A stretch of DNA of 64,000 nucleotides from Alkalihalobacillus sp. YIM B00296 (GCF_020179385.1 NZ_JAIBLJ010000009.1:62001-126000), one strand, 5' to 3'; counted from the stretch's first letter, positions 1 through 9,087 are shown. The notes: generated by a model not told the origin, from the sequence alone. Made by a program: numbers and translations.

Positions 1-421
1 TCCAAGTCGATCCTTCCTGTTGGACTTTCACTACACGGTTAAGAAGCCTTCCTCCATCTTCATAGGTATGATATAAAAAAGCTTCTAACGGCTCTCGGCC
101 CCCATCTATAATATGAAATCCAAGTAATCCACTTTCCGTTTCCGAGACAACGTCCTTAGTAAGATCCACTGTTTGGGTTTCTTTAGAGTCCTCCTGGATC
201 CTTATGATTTCGCCTGGACGGCCAGACAAATAATAGACAGTATCTTCAACGATATTGATTTGCCAGGGGACATCCAATTGTGTAGCCAATGTTTCAACCA
301 CTCGGTTTTGGTTAACAGGTTCGGATGAAGGATCGGATGTCTTCTCATCAGGCGTTGTGGAGTCCTTATCCGTACAGCTAAATAACATTAAGATGGATAG
401 TACTGGTATCAATAATTTCAT
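1..421 (-). CDS. PQQ-dependent sugar dehydrogenase-like lipoprotein (3' end outside window)
   Basis: Only the first 140 codons are present and the gene runs off the left edge. It starts at ATG 421, overlapping the yusF stop as ATGA. The N-terminus is a lipoprotein signal peptide ending in the lipobox LFSC near residue 16, followed by a Ser/Thr/Asp/Glu-rich linker. The next segment, with VPWQINIVEDTVYYLSGRPG and a later SGLLGFHI stretch, resembles the first blade of soluble glucose/sorbosone dehydrogenases of the YliI/Gdh beta-propeller family, which oxidise sugars with PQQ. The lipoprotein nature is seen directly. The enzymatic assignment is inferred from family resemblance, and the catalytic His/Arg residues lie beyond the window. 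Confidence 0.7.
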   Translation of the reverse strand, partial: MKLLIPVLSILMLFSCTDKDSTTPDEKTSDPSSEPVNQNRVVETLATQLDVPWQINIVEDTVYYLSGRPGEIIRIQEDSKETQTVDLTKDVVSETESGLLGFHIIDGGREPLEAFLYHTYEDGGRLLNRVVKVQQEGSTW

Positions 422-777
422 GTGGTACCTCCATTCAATAGATAGCCGCGGTTGATTTCAAAATCAGCATTCATTAGAATTTTAGCAAGGTACATATGCG
501 GGGTTTCTGCCACTTCCTTGTAAATGCTTTGGGTATAGAGATGCCTTGCATTCGGGAGTTCTCTTTTTAAGGTTTTTCTAAGCTTATGACCCGCATCATC
601 TTCATCCACCAGTATATAGATATCCCTATGTTCAATAGATTCGATAAGCTCTTCAAGTTTCTCAAAACTAATCGTCCCATGTGTACAGATGATTTCAACA
701 GGCTCATTTAAAAGTTCTCTTACTTTTTCACGGTCTGTTTTCCCCTCGACAATCAGTACTTTTGTATCTCTTTCCAT
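418..777 (-). CDS. yusF: Toprim domain protein YusF
   Basis: A 119-residue stand-alone Toprim domain. The first strand and acidic residue are visible at VLIVEGKTD (Glu11), and the second acidic cluster is LVDEDDAG (Asp58, Asp60, Asp61), the metal-binding signature of topoisomerase/primase/RNase M5 folds. It resembles B. subtilis YusF in size and in position beside yusG and gcvH. The cellular role is unknown; nucleic-acid cleavage or binding is inferred from the fold. It is translationally coupled to the downstream lipoprotein by a 4-base stop/start overlap. Confidence 0.88.
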   Translation of the reverse strand: MERDTKVLIVEGKTDREKVRELLNEPVEIICTHGTISFEKLEELIESIEHRDIYILVDEDDAGHKLRKTLKRELPNARHLYTQSIYKEVAETPHMYLAKILMNADFEINRGYLLNGGTT

Positions 778-863
778 TTGTTATTCCCACCTGTTCACTT
801 ATCGTATAGCCATTTTAAATAGTGGATCTATTACATCTTGATGTTGATTTAAAGAACATTCTG

Positions 864-1054
864 TTAGAGAAATTCGCGGCACTCCTGCGGGAATAGAGAG
901 CCAGATGAGACCCCCGCAGCGATTTAAGGCAACCCACCACGTCCTGTGGTGAACGTCGAAGCCAGCATATCCTGAGCAAGTGAGCGAAGAGACTTGCGGA
1001 TCGTCCATGGAATGGAAGTGAATTCCTCAGGATATCAACAATGAAGAATAACAA
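864..1054. repeat. dispersed intergenic repeat, family A copy 1
   Basis: This gene-free stretch shares long near-identical blocks with 46296-46670, including CCCCCGCAGCGATTTAAGG (911-929 here, 46341-46359 there) and CGTCCTGTGGTGAACGTCGA. The blocks are followed in both copies by AAGTGAGCGA and GGCTTGCGG-like segments. Open reading frames on the minus strand here are not credible genes. The element looks like one of the GC-richer repeated elements common between Bacillaceae genes. Its function is unknown. Confidence 0.75.
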
Positions 1055-1105
1055 AGTCTATATTTAAAAAAACGATTGAAAAAGCCACCTGATTCACAGA
1101 GTAAA

Positions 1106-1140
1106 AGAAAAAAGCAGCGGATCACAGTGGACCGCTGCTT
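1106..1140 (-). terminator. Rho-independent terminator after yusG
   Basis: Perfect 9-bp arms AAGCAGCGG / CCGCTGCTT with an 11-base loop. On the minus strand the stem is followed by a TTTTTTCTTTT run. The stem overlaps the yusG stop codon and would end a gcvH-yusG transcript. Confidence 0.85.
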
Positions 1141-1381
1141 AGCACCAACCAAATTCACAATCATCAACTAGTTGTTGATTTTGAGCAGGCGGGTTCGAAT
1201 CATGACGATAGAACTTGTCCGAGTCAAACTCGAAACCATCTCCCATTTCGTACAGATTGCCTTGATTAGTGAACGTAATTTTACCGATCTTATCTTTGTG
1301 CAAGTACAGAGACATAGAACCCTGGTCCATCTTCCCATAAACCTTATCCGTAATATCTGTTCTACGAATATCTTGGTCCAA
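1139..1381 (-). CDS. yusG: YusG family protein (DUF2553)
   Basis: A small acidic protein of about 80 residues lying between gcvH and yusF, as in B. subtilis, and ending in VDDCEFGWC. I place the start at TTG 1381, which is 8 bases after the AAGGGTG ribosome site. The alternative GTG at 1390 overlaps that site. No catalytic motif is visible and the function is unknown. Assignment rests on size, gene order and the C-terminal motif. Confidence 0.8.
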   Translation of the reverse strand: MDQDIRRTDITDKVYGKMDQGSMSLYLHKDKIGKITFTNQGNLYEMGDGFEFDSDKFYRHDSNPPAQNQQLVDDCEFGWC

Positions 1382-1449
1382 ACAGATCACACCCTTCTAA
1401 AATTTGTAGAAGTCATGCATCATTGTTATGTTCTGTCACTGTTGAAAAA

Positions 1450-1833
1450 CTATTCTTCACTAACCATCTTTTGATAGTCATCTGCTGACATCAATTTCCC
1501 GAGCTCTGATTCATCAGAAAGCTCTACAACGATCATCCATGCTTTTTCATATGGTGATTCATTGACAAATTCAGGATTATCCTCGAGATCTTCGTTAACC
1601 TCTAAAACTTTTCCGCTGACTGGTGCATATAACTCAGATACAGTCTTGACAGATTCAACACTACCAAATGGCTCGTCCACTTCGATTTCATCATCTACTT
1701 CAGGAAGCTCAACAAAAACGATATCCCCAAGCTCATCTTGTGCAAATGCTGTAATTCCGATATAAACTTTGTTCCCTTCAACTCTTACCCATTCATGCTC
1801 TTCTGAATAACGTAGTTCCTTTGGATATTCCAT
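1450..1833 (-). CDS. gcvH: glycine cleavage system H protein
   Basis: A 127-residue lipoyl-carrier protein of normal length. The lipoylation site is Lys63 in [12 protein letters not shown], and the N-terminal [12 protein letters not shown] and C-terminal KAWMIVVEL segments are typical of GcvH. It shuttles the aminomethyl group between the P, T and L proteins of glycine cleavage. In Bacillus GcvH also acts as the intermediate from which lipoyl groups are relayed to 2-oxoacid dehydrogenases. No gcvT or gcvP is nearby, as in B. subtilis. I saw no glycine riboswitch upstream. Confidence 0.97.
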   Translation of the reverse strand: MEYPKELRYSEEHEWVRVEGNKVYIGITAFAQDELGDIVFVELPEVDDEIEVDEPFGSVESVKTVSELYAPVSGKVLEVNEDLEDNPEFVNESPYEKAWMIVVELSDESELGKLMSADDYQKMVSEE

Positions 1834-1925
1834 TCTTATCCCTCCATAAATTTCATCTAAAGTTTAGTTTCTAAAACGATTCTAATGTAATAGTAATATA
1901 AAACAGTTTGTTCGCGCAATCTGTT

Positions 1926-2282
1926 CTATATCCAAGTTTGTTCAAACTGATCTTCCTTAAAACCGACTGTCACCTTTTCACCGTCTGTTACAATCGGACG
2001 CTTGATCAACATTCCATCTGAGGCAAGCAATTCCAATAATTCTTCCTCAGAAGCTGTTTTCATCCGGTCCTTCATCCCAAGTTCACGATATTTTTTCCCG
2101 CTCGTGTTGAAAAATTTCTTCAGCTCAAGTCCGCTTATTTCATATAAAGTTGTCAATTCTTCTTTTGAAGGGGTGTTCTCCACAATATGTACGTTTTCGT
2201 AAGAAACACCTTTTGCATCCAGCCATTTCTTTGCATTCTTACATGTTGAACAGCTTGGATATTCATAAACTGTTAGCGACAA
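1926..2282 (-). CDS. yusI: ArsC/Spx-family thioredoxin-fold protein YusI
   Basis: A 118-residue thioredoxin-like fold protein with CxxC near the N-terminus (YPSCSTCKNAKKWLD) and the family segments LELKKFFNTSG, YRELGMKDRM and MLIKRPIVTDG. The C-terminus GFKEDQFEQTW is nearly the same as in B. subtilis YusI. I choose TTG 2282 because it lies 8 bases after AAGGAG; the longer GTG start at 2291 sits directly on that site. It belongs to the Spx/ArsC superfamily. Whether it reduces arsenate or binds RNA polymerase is not known. Confidence 0.9.
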   Translation of the reverse strand: MSLTVYEYPSCSTCKNAKKWLDAKGVSYENVHIVENTPSKEELTTLYEISGLELKKFFNTSGKKYRELGMKDRMKTASEEELLELLASDGMLIKRPIVTDGEKVTVGFKEDQFEQTWI

Positions 2283-2457
2283 TAGGGACACTCCTTACTC
2301 GTCAAATTCTGTATCTTCTGAAGAGCTCAGTTCTATTCTATCACAAGTCATTCGCGGACAAACGTAAAAAGCTTAATATATAGGATTCGGCGAATGGCTA
2401 TATATTCTTTTCTTGAAGCTCCTGCTCTTCTCCTTCTAAAAATTCAACAATATACGT

Positions 2458-2496
2458 TAAAGAGGCCCTCATCAGCATTAAGGACCTCTTTTTGAG
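2458..2496 (-). terminator. hairpin downstream of fadE
   Basis: AAAGAGG-CC and GG-ACCTCTTT arms around a 15-base loop. The poly-T run is better on the plus strand (CTTTTTGAG) than on the minus strand (CTTTAACG). Position alone suggests it ends the minus-strand fad operon. Confidence 0.5.
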
Positions 2497-2581
2497 AGAG
2501 TGTGTTTTTATCTGGAAAAGAGAGTTTTAATGAAAGATGCAGTGACCGTACATAAGTTTGAATAGGATTTGAACTTCCTAT

Positions 2582-4369
2582 CTAAACGACGTATTTTTCT
2601 TCTTTTAACAAGACAGCAGCAACTTCACGTTTCTTTTTGACAACATTGATTGGAGTATAACGGGTCAATTTCTTTAGTGCTGAAAGCATCATGCGGAGCT
2701 GGTCACCGTCTTCAATCGCGACGATGGACTCTTTTGCGTGCGCTTCAATGCGCTCGAATGCTTCCTGACAATAAATTTCTACCAATCGGATTTTTTGGGA
2801 AGCTTTTTCTGCACCTTTTTGTTGAATCGCCTTTTCTGTTCTCAAGACGACAGATTCAATTGCATAGGCTTCACTCACAATATCCGCGACATTCGAAAGG
2901 ATTTCTTGTTCGTGTTCGAGTTTTTCTCCATATTTCTGGACAGCAAGACCGGCAATCATCAAGAAAATTTTCTTCGCATTTTTCACAAATTGTTTTTCTT
3001 GTGCGAGCGGCTTATCACTAAGCTCTTCCGGCATAAGCATCATAAGCTCGTTTTGAAGCTCTGTAGCTTTTTGGAGAAGCGGCAATTCACCTTTCATTGC
3101 TTTCCGGAGAAGCGTGCCTGGCACTAACAAACGGTTGATTTCATTCGTTCCTTCAAAAATACGGTTGATCCTTGAGTCACGATACATGTTTTCAACTTCA
3201 TACTCAGACATGAAGCCATAACCACCATGGATCTGCACAGCCTCATCGACAACATGATCAAGGACTTCTGAAGCGAATACTTTATTAAGTGAGCACTCAA
3301 TGGCATATTCAGCAATTCCCTTTGCAAGGAGCGAGCCATCTTTTTGCTCTTCCGGCGATAAGGTACCTAAGCGGTCTTCATACATCCCGACTGTGCGATA
3401 GACGGAGCTCTCGGATGCATACGCTTTTGCAGCCATCGTCGCAAGTTTTTCTTGGATGAGGGTGAAGCGTGAAATCGGCTGCTTGAACTGTTGGCGTTCA
3501 TTTGCATATTTGATCGACACTTCAAGCGCACGTTTAGCTGCCCCTACACAACCGACCGCAAGCTTATATCGACCAATGTTCAAAATGTTGAATGCAATGA
3601 CATGCCCTCGCCCAGCTTCACCTAATAGGTTTTCTTTCGGAACCAACGCATCTTCAAGGATGAGAGTACGGGTAGATGAGCCTTTGATCCCCATCTTCTT
3701 TTCCTCTGGTCCAGTAGATACACCTTCGAAATCACGTTCTACGATGAACGCTGAAAATTGCTCGCCATCAATCTTGGCATAGACTACGAACACATCTGCA
3801 AAAGCAGAGTTCGTGATCCATTGCTTCTCACCATTCAAAACATAGTGAGTTCCTGCGTCATTCAGCTTAGCGACCGTTTTAGCCCCTAATGCATCAGACC
3901 CTGATCCTGGTTCAGTCAGCGCGTAAGCCGCAATGCGCTTTCCGGTCGCAAGGTCAGGCAGGTATTGCTGTTTCTGCTCTTCGTTTCCAAATAAGACGAT
4001 CGGCAAGGAACCGATACCAACATGGGCACCATAGCTTAATGAAAACGATCGTGCTCTTGAAAACTTTTCAGTGATGAGAGAGGAGCTGATCTTATCGAGA
4101 GCAAGACCGCCGTATTCCTCTGGGACATCAGCCCCTAAAAGCCCTAACTGCCCTGCTTTTGTCAACAAGTCTCTTGAAATGTCGAACTGATGGTTTTCAA
4201 TTTTCTCAAGCTGTGGTACGACTTCTTTTACGACGAAATCTTCTGTTGTTTTCCCCATTAAAATCTGTTCCTCGTTAAAATCCTCAGGTGTGAAAATACT
4301 CTGCGCCTCAACTTCTTCTATAAGGAAGCTTCCACCTTTTGCTGCTTTCTTATCAACACTGCTAGACAT
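2582..4369 (-). CDS. fadE: acyl-CoA dehydrogenase FadE
   Basis: A 595-residue FAD-dependent acyl-CoA dehydrogenase that introduces the trans-2 double bond, the first step of fatty acid beta-oxidation. The FAD-contact segment ALTEPGSGSD lies at residues 150-159. The classic family signature QIHGGYGFMSEYEVENMYRD is near 379-398, and the catalytic base is probably Glu406 in IFEGTNEINR. A C-terminal extension of about 170 residues after the core is shared with B. subtilis FadE (YusJ) and mitochondrial VLCAD-like enzymes. It is the last gene of the fadN-fadA-fadE operon, 16 bases after fadA. Confidence 0.96.
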   Translation of the reverse strand: MSSSVDKKAAKGGSFLIEEVEAQSIFTPEDFNEEQILMGKTTEDFVVKEVVPQLEKIENHQFDISRDLLTKAGQLGLLGADVPEEYGGLALDKISSSLITEKFSRARSFSLSYGAHVGIGSLPIVLFGNEEQKQQYLPDLATGKRIAAYALTEPGSGSDALGAKTVAKLNDAGTHYVLNGEKQWITNSAFADVFVVYAKIDGEQFSAFIVERDFEGVSTGPEEKKMGIKGSSTRTLILEDALVPKENLLGEAGRGHVIAFNILNIGRYKLAVGCVGAAKRALEVSIKYANERQQFKQPISRFTLIQEKLATMAAKAYASESSVYRTVGMYEDRLGTLSPEEQKDGSLLAKGIAEYAIECSLNKVFASEVLDHVVDEAVQIHGGYGFMSEYEVENMYRDSRINRIFEGTNEINRLLVPGTLLRKAMKGELPLLQKATELQNELMMLMPEELSDKPLAQEKQFVKNAKKIFLMIAGLAVQKYGEKLEHEQEILSNVADIVSEAYAIESVVLRTEKAIQQKGAEKASQKIRLVEIYCQEAFERIEAHAKESIVAIEDGDQLRMMLSALKKLTRYTPINVVKKKREVAAVLLKEEKYVV

Positions 4370-4385
4370 ACCTTTTACCTCCTTC

Positions 4386-5567
4386 TTATGAATGGATTAG
4401 TTCAAATACTCCAGCGGCTCCCATACCCCCGCCAATACACATGGTGACAACGCCGAACTGCTCATTTCTCCGTATCATTTCGTGCATTAGCGTTAATGTC
4501 AGTTTTGCACCACTACAGCCAAGCGGGTGACCTAACGCAATTGCTCCACCGTTTACATTGACTTTTTCTTCATCCAGGCCAAGCTGGCGGATGACCTGCA
4601 ACGATTGTGATGCGAATGCTTCATTCAGTTCGAACAATCCAATGTCAGATTGCTCAAGTCCCGCAAGCTTCAATGCTTTAGGAATGGCTTCGACCGGTCC
4701 GACACCCATGATTTCGGGTGCGACTCCCGCAACAGCGAAGGAACGGAACTTCAAGATCGGCTTCAAACCTTCTGCTTCAGCTTTTTCACGATTCATGACG
4801 AGCACAGATGCTGCTCCGTCACTCATTTGGGATGAGTTACCCGCTGTTACAGTTCCCTTTGCAGAAAATGCTGGTTTCAGTTTACCGAGAACTTCAAGTG
4901 ATGTATCTGTTCTTATTCCTTCATCCGTGGTGAAGGAAGTCTTTTTTTCTTGCAATTTATTGTTTTCATCAACCCAGCGCTTCGTTACCTCTACAGAAAC
5001 GGTTTCATCCTCAAATTTACCTTCTTGGATGGCTTTCGCCGCTTTTTGGTGGCTTCGCAACGCAAATTGATCCTGCTCTTCACGTGTAATCCCGAATCGG
5101 TTAGCTACTTCTTCAGCCGTATAGCCCATCCCCATGTAGTATTCAGGTCTGGAATCCAGAAGGACTGCATTCGGCTTGACGACATGCCCGGGAACAGGGA
5201 CAAGACTCATGGATTCTGCTCCTCCGGCAAGGATCGCTTCAGCATGACCGAGCATGATCCGTTCAGCCCCATATGCGATACTCTGCAATCCGGAGGAACA
5301 ATAGCGATTGATCGTGATAGCTGGAACATTATCCGGCAATCCAGCGAGACCACCGATCAGGCGGGCCATGTTCATCCCCTGTTCTGCCTCAGGAATCGAA
5401 CACCCGATGATCAAATCATCGATAGGCCCTTCATAGCCTCCAGCACGCTTCAAGGTCTCTTTCACAGTCAATGCACCAAGATCATCAGGCCTAACATTAG
5501 CGAGCGTCCCTTTTTTTGCTTTTCCGACAGGTGTTCTTGCACCTGCTACAATTACTGCTTCTTGCAT
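4386..5567 (-). CDS. fadA: acetyl-CoA C-acyltransferase (3-ketoacyl-CoA thiolase) FadA
   Basis: Thiolase of 393 residues that cleaves 3-ketoacyl-CoA to acetyl-CoA and a shortened acyl-CoA. The nucleophilic Cys is in NRYCSSGLQS (about residue 91), the active-site His in GGAIALGHPLGCSG, and the second Cys in TMCIGGGMGAAG. The start is set at ATG 5567, 7 bases after GGAGG. The upstream in-frame GTG at 5573 abuts the ribosome site. The start lies 12 bases after fadN. Confidence 0.96.
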   Translation of the reverse strand: MQEAVIVAGARTPVGKAKKGTLANVRPDDLGALTVKETLKRAGGYEGPIDDLIIGCSIPEAEQGMNMARLIGGLAGLPDNVPAITINRYCSSGLQSIAYGAERIMLGHAEAILAGGAESMSLVPVPGHVVKPNAVLLDSRPEYYMGMGYTAEEVANRFGITREEQDQFALRSHQKAAKAIQEGKFEDETVSVEVTKRWVDENNKLQEKKTSFTTDEGIRTDTSLEVLGKLKPAFSAKGTVTAGNSSQMSDGAASVLVMNREKAEAEGLKPILKFRSFAVAGVAPEIMGVGPVEAIPKALKLAGLEQSDIGLFELNEAFASQSLQVIRQLGLDEEKVNVNGGAIALGHPLGCSGAKLTLTLMHEMIRRNEQFGVVTMCIGGGMGAAGVFELIHS

Positions 5568-5579
5568 CTTCACCCCTCC

Positions 5580-7976
5580 TTAGTTGCGTAGTGGTTTTCC
5601 TTTGACAAGCATATGCTGCATGCGTTGTTGTGTCAGCGGTTCCCCTGCAAGGCTCAAGAATGCTTCACGTTCAAGATCCAAGAGGTACTGTTCATCAACG
5701 AGTGTTCCTTCAGGCACTTTTCCGCCAGCAATGACATACGCCAATTTTTTAGCAATTTTCAAATCGTGGTCGGAAATCATATTCCCGAATTTCATCGTCT
5801 GAGCCCCGAGAAGCATCGTCGCATAACCCGCTTCACCTGCTACTGGGATCTTCTTACGTTGAGGCGGACGATATCCCCGGTTATATAAAGATAAAACTTG
5901 TTGTTTCGCATCATAGATGAGATGGTCAGCATTCACACTGATGCCATCCTGTGGCCGTAAAAATCCAGTTTCCCTTGCTTCATGAGCAGAGGTTGAAACC
6001 TTCGCCATGGCAATCGATTCGAATGTCTGGATGGCGAGCTTCTGAAGATCAGGCTTCATACCTTTCGGAACCTGTTCTAAGAGGCGAGTATATACTTCCT
6101 TGTTGCCGCCTCCGCCTGGAATGATTCCAACTCCGACTTCGACAAGGCCCATGTAAGTTTCAAAGGATGCTTGAAGCCCTGCAGCAGGCAACGATACTTC
6201 GGTACCGCCTCCAAGTGTCATATTAAAAGGCGCAACGACGACTGGCTTTGCACTGTAACGCACTCGAGCCATCGTTTGTTGGAATTGACGGACCATGAAA
6301 TCAAGTTCAAAGAAATTATCATCCTGTGCCTCCATCATGATCAGCATCAGGTTGGCCCCGACACAGAAGTTCTTGCCCTGGTTCCCGATGACAAGACCTT
6401 TATAGTTCTTCTCTACCTCGTCTATCGCATAATGGATCATTTGGATGATATCAGGCCCGATTGCATTGTTTTGTGAATGGAATTCGAGCAAGGCGACCCC
6501 ATCATCTAAATCTATGAGACTCGCACCCGTATTTTTCTTGATAACACGATTTTCATTTTTCAATCGGCTTAGACGGATGATTTTTTCATTCTCATTAGTT
6601 TGTTTGTACTCACCCCTGTTATAGAATTCAAGAGCCGTACCTTTTTGCAGGTAAAATTTCTTCTTGCCAGATTCAAGCATTTCAGTAATCCATTCAGGAA
6701 TCGTGTCTCCTTCTGATTTCATGCGTTCAACTGACTTTTCAACACCGATTGCATCCCAAGTCTCAAACGGACCCAACTCCCAGCCGAATCCCCATTTCAT
6801 TGCGTCATCAATCGCTTTGATGTCATCTGCTATCTCGGACACCTTTTCAGCTGAATATAACAGGACTGGCTTCAATATCGACCAGATGAACTGTCCTGCA
6901 CGATCATCTGCATATACAAGCGCTTTCATTTTATCCGGTAACGTTTTCGCTTGTTTACTCGTTTCGGTCGACGCAGTTTTCAACTTTTTCCTTGGACCGT
7001 ATTCGAGTGTTTCAGGGTCAAGTTCAAGAATCTCGCTTTTTCCATCGGCTTTCTTCTTAAAATAGAAACCTTGACCACCCTTACTTCCAATCCACCCTTT
7101 TTCATTCATTTTCTCCATGAAAGCCGGGACCTCGAAGACTTTCTTTTCTTTTCCTTCAACGAGTTCATATACATTCCTGGCAACATGAATAAAGGTATCG
7201 AGACCAACTACATCCAGTGTACGGAAGGTGGCGCTTTTCTGACGCCCGATCGCAGGCCCTGTTACACTATCAACTTCTCCTACTGAATAACCGTTCTTCA
7301 ACATTTCTTGAACTGTTACCAACAACCCATAGGTTCCGATCCGGTTTGCGATGAAGTTTGGCGTATCCTTTGCCTCAACGACCCCTTTACCAAGTACGTC
7401 TTCACCAAATTGATTGATGAACTCGAGCAGTTCAGGTTTCGTGTCGTTCGTCGGTATCACTTCCAGAAGCTTTAAATAACGAGGCGGGTTAAAAAAGTGC
7501 GTTCCAAGGAAATGAGCTTTGAATTCCTCGCTTCTTCCTTCTGCCATCGCGTTGATTGAAATACCTGATGTGTTGGAACTTACAATCGTTCCCGGCTTTC
7601 GATATTCTTCAACTTGTTCGAATACTTTCTTTTTGATCGTCAAGTTTTCTACAACGACCTCAATGATCCAATCCACTTCACCTAACTTCTCGAGATCATC
7701 CTCTAAATTCCCCACCTCGATCATCTCTAGGTGATCCTTAGCGCTTAACGGAGCCGGCTTGTGTTTCAACAGTTTCTGTTTGGCTGTTTCTGCCAATCTG
7801 TTTCTCACGAGCGGGTGCTCAAGAGTAAGCCCTTTTGCTTTTTCCTGTTCAGTTAGTTCTCTCGGGACGATATCCAGTAACACACTCGGAATTCCAACAT
7901 TAGCTAGATGAGCGGCAATACCTGAACCCATGACCCCAGAGCCGATGACTGCTACCTTACGAATCTGATACGACAT
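5580..7976 (-). CDS. fadN: 3-hydroxyacyl-CoA dehydrogenase / enoyl-CoA hydratase FadN
   Basis: A 798-residue bifunctional enzyme and the promoter-proximal gene of the fad operon. An N-terminal Rossmann domain with the dinucleotide motif GSGVMGSGIAAHLAN (about residues 12-26) is followed by the hydroxyacyl-CoA dehydrogenase domain (HFFNPPRYLKLLEVI near 157-171). The C-terminal half is a crotonase fold with the oxyanion-hole segments NFCVGANL and GVGIIPGGGGNKE. It matches B. subtilis FadN (YusL) in layout and length. It is expected to be repressed by FadR through the operator just upstream of its ribosome site. Confidence 0.96.
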   Translation of the reverse strand: MSYQIRKVAVIGSGVMGSGIAAHLANVGIPSVLLDIVPRELTEQEKAKGLTLEHPLVRNRLAETAKQKLLKHKPAPLSAKDHLEMIEVGNLEDDLEKLGEVDWIIEVVVENLTIKKKVFEQVEEYRKPGTIVSSNTSGISINAMAEGRSEEFKAHFLGTHFFNPPRYLKLLEVIPTNDTKPELLEFINQFGEDVLGKGVVEAKDTPNFIANRIGTYGLLVTVQEMLKNGYSVGEVDSVTGPAIGRQKSATFRTLDVVGLDTFIHVARNVYELVEGKEKKVFEVPAFMEKMNEKGWIGSKGGQGFYFKKKADGKSEILELDPETLEYGPRKKLKTASTETSKQAKTLPDKMKALVYADDRAGQFIWSILKPVLLYSAEKVSEIADDIKAIDDAMKWGFGWELGPFETWDAIGVEKSVERMKSEGDTIPEWITEMLESGKKKFYLQKGTALEFYNRGEYKQTNENEKIIRLSRLKNENRVIKKNTGASLIDLDDGVALLEFHSQNNAIGPDIIQMIHYAIDEVEKNYKGLVIGNQGKNFCVGANLMLIMMEAQDDNFFELDFMVRQFQQTMARVRYSAKPVVVAPFNMTLGGGTEVSLPAAGLQASFETYMGLVEVGVGIIPGGGGNKEVYTRLLEQVPKGMKPDLQKLAIQTFESIAMAKVSTSAHEARETGFLRPQDGISVNADHLIYDAKQQVLSLYNRGYRPPQRKKIPVAGEAGYATMLLGAQTMKFGNMISDHDLKIAKKLAYVIAGGKVPEGTLVDEQYLLDLEREAFLSLAGEPLTQQRMQHMLVKGKPLRN

Positions 7977-7992
7977 GATGAACCTCCTTCAC

Positions 7993-8012
7993 ATGAATGA
8001 ATACTCATTCAT
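7993..8012. promoter_or_regulatory. FadR-type operator upstream of fadN
   Basis: The palindrome ATGAATGAATACTCATTCAT matches the Bacillus FadR box TGAATGA-N4-TCATTCA. It sits between the likely fadN start of transcription and its ribosome site. In B. subtilis FadR, a TetR-family repressor released by long-chain acyl-CoA, controls the fad operons at such sites. The site is seen directly; use by FadR is inferred. Confidence 0.88.
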
Positions 8013-8025
8013 TTTTTGAGTAAAA

Positions 8026-8055
8026 AATAGAGCCTAACCAAAAGTATTTGTTCAA
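8026..8055 (-). promoter_or_regulatory. candidate sigma-A promoter for fadN-fadA-fadE
   Basis: On the minus strand a -35 TTGAAC (8055-8050), an 18-base spacer and a -10 TCTATT (8031-8026) place the transcription start just upstream of the FadR box. The -10 is imperfect. Confidence 0.45.
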
Positions 8056-8159
8056 TAATGAACCACTCTATAAATACTATAAGAAATTTCGAGGCAAACC
8101 GCAACACAAATTTCTGAAAATTTTCATGATTTTGTCTTATATTTTTCAGTTTGCTTGTT

Positions 8160-8663
8160 TCAGGCTGATGGCCGATTCCTTTTTATGATTTCCTTGATTT
8201 GATCAATGTGTCTACGCTCGTGATAACCGATAAAGTCAATCCACTGGGTCAATTTCATAGGCCCGAAAACCGGATGGGAAAATGCCCTTCTTTCAAGTAA
8301 TGTAGGGTCTTCAATATCCTCTAAAACCTGGATAAGTTTATTTCTGGATTGCTGTAAAGCGATTTTCGCTTCATCTTTCGATTGATACCGTCCGATCGGG
8401 CGCACATACTCCGGTGCTTCCACAACCGGGTACCTTTTTCCGGAACGATAAACCGGATGATCGGGTGTTTCTGTATCGACTCCCTGACAGATTAAGTGTT
8501 CACATTGTTTGGTAATAACCTTCTCGATCAAAACAAGGTGTTCCAATACTTCAAGGACAGACCAAGAATTCACCGAGACACGGGATTGAACCAGATCTTC
8601 TGGAATTTCACCAATAACACCCATCAATTCTTTCCTGCCTTCTTCAAAAACGGACACGCTCAT
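8160..8663 (-). CDS. DinB/YfiT-like putative metal-dependent protein
   Basis: A 167-residue four-helix-bundle protein of the DinB-like superfamily. The conserved helix WSVLEVLEHLVLIE (first His ligand) and the C-terminal YHERRHIDQIKEI (two His ligands) form the usual three-histidine metal site. Members include thiol-dependent transferases such as bacillithiol transferases, but many have no known substrate. It lies between fadN and fadM and is read in the same direction as fad, but it has its own gap of about 180 bases to fadN. Confidence 0.82.
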   Translation of the reverse strand: MSVSVFEEGRKELMGVIGEIPEDLVQSRVSVNSWSVLEVLEHLVLIEKVITKQCEHLICQGVDTETPDHPVYRSGKRYPVVEAPEYVRPIGRYQSKDEAKIALQQSRNKLIQVLEDIEDPTLLERRAFSHPVFGPMKLTQWIDFIGYHERRHIDQIKEIIKRNRPSA

Positions 8664-8857
8664 CCCTCCTCAAAAAACGATTTGATGTCCACGATACCAA
8701 TCTTCGACAAACACCCGATGAAATCCCTTTATTTTTTTATATAATATGCTCGTATGTCTGGAAATGGTATTAGGACAATGTTTATCTAAAGTCTGTTTTC
8801 TAAAAGTTTGTTGTTAATTGAATGCTGATAAGGAGATAAAAACCTATAACAGTGGAA

Positions 8858-9055
8858 CTATACAAGACTCCTACGGTAAAGCAAGGTAAGCGAAACCCCG
8901 CAAGCGAGGAAAAGATAAGGAGGCTCGAACCAAACAAAGTTCGGTTCTGGGTGGGCAAACAAAACACTTCGTCCTAAATCAATGTGTCGACCGCCGCAGG
9001 AGGACTGAAGTGAGCCAAGTGGTTGGGCGTTGGAGCTGGACATTACTTCATCGCA
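8858..9055. repeat. dispersed intergenic repeat, family B copy 1
   Basis: The segment from about 8921 shares a nearly continuous 130-base core with 54162-54290. Shared blocks include GGCTCGAACCAAACAAAGTT, CCTAAATCAATGTGT and AAGTGGTTGGGCGTTGGAGC. Both copies occupy gene-free gaps. No open reading frame is conserved between the two copies. Confidence 0.85.
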
Positions 9056-9087
9056 ACAAAATTTTCATACTTTCTTATCTTAAAAAT

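Noticed and set aside
799-1054. Two minus-strand open frames of 69 and 79 codons
   Set aside because: They lie inside the family A repeat, overlap each other, lack ribosome sites and are not conserved in the second repeat copy.
1834-1925. Glycine riboswitch upstream of gcvH
   Set aside because: The interval is too short and has no tandem aptamer motifs; gcvH alone is usually not riboswitch-controlled.
4558-5591. Plus-strand frames of 170 and 213 codons opposite fadA
   Set aside because: Antisense shadows of a well-supported thiolase gene.
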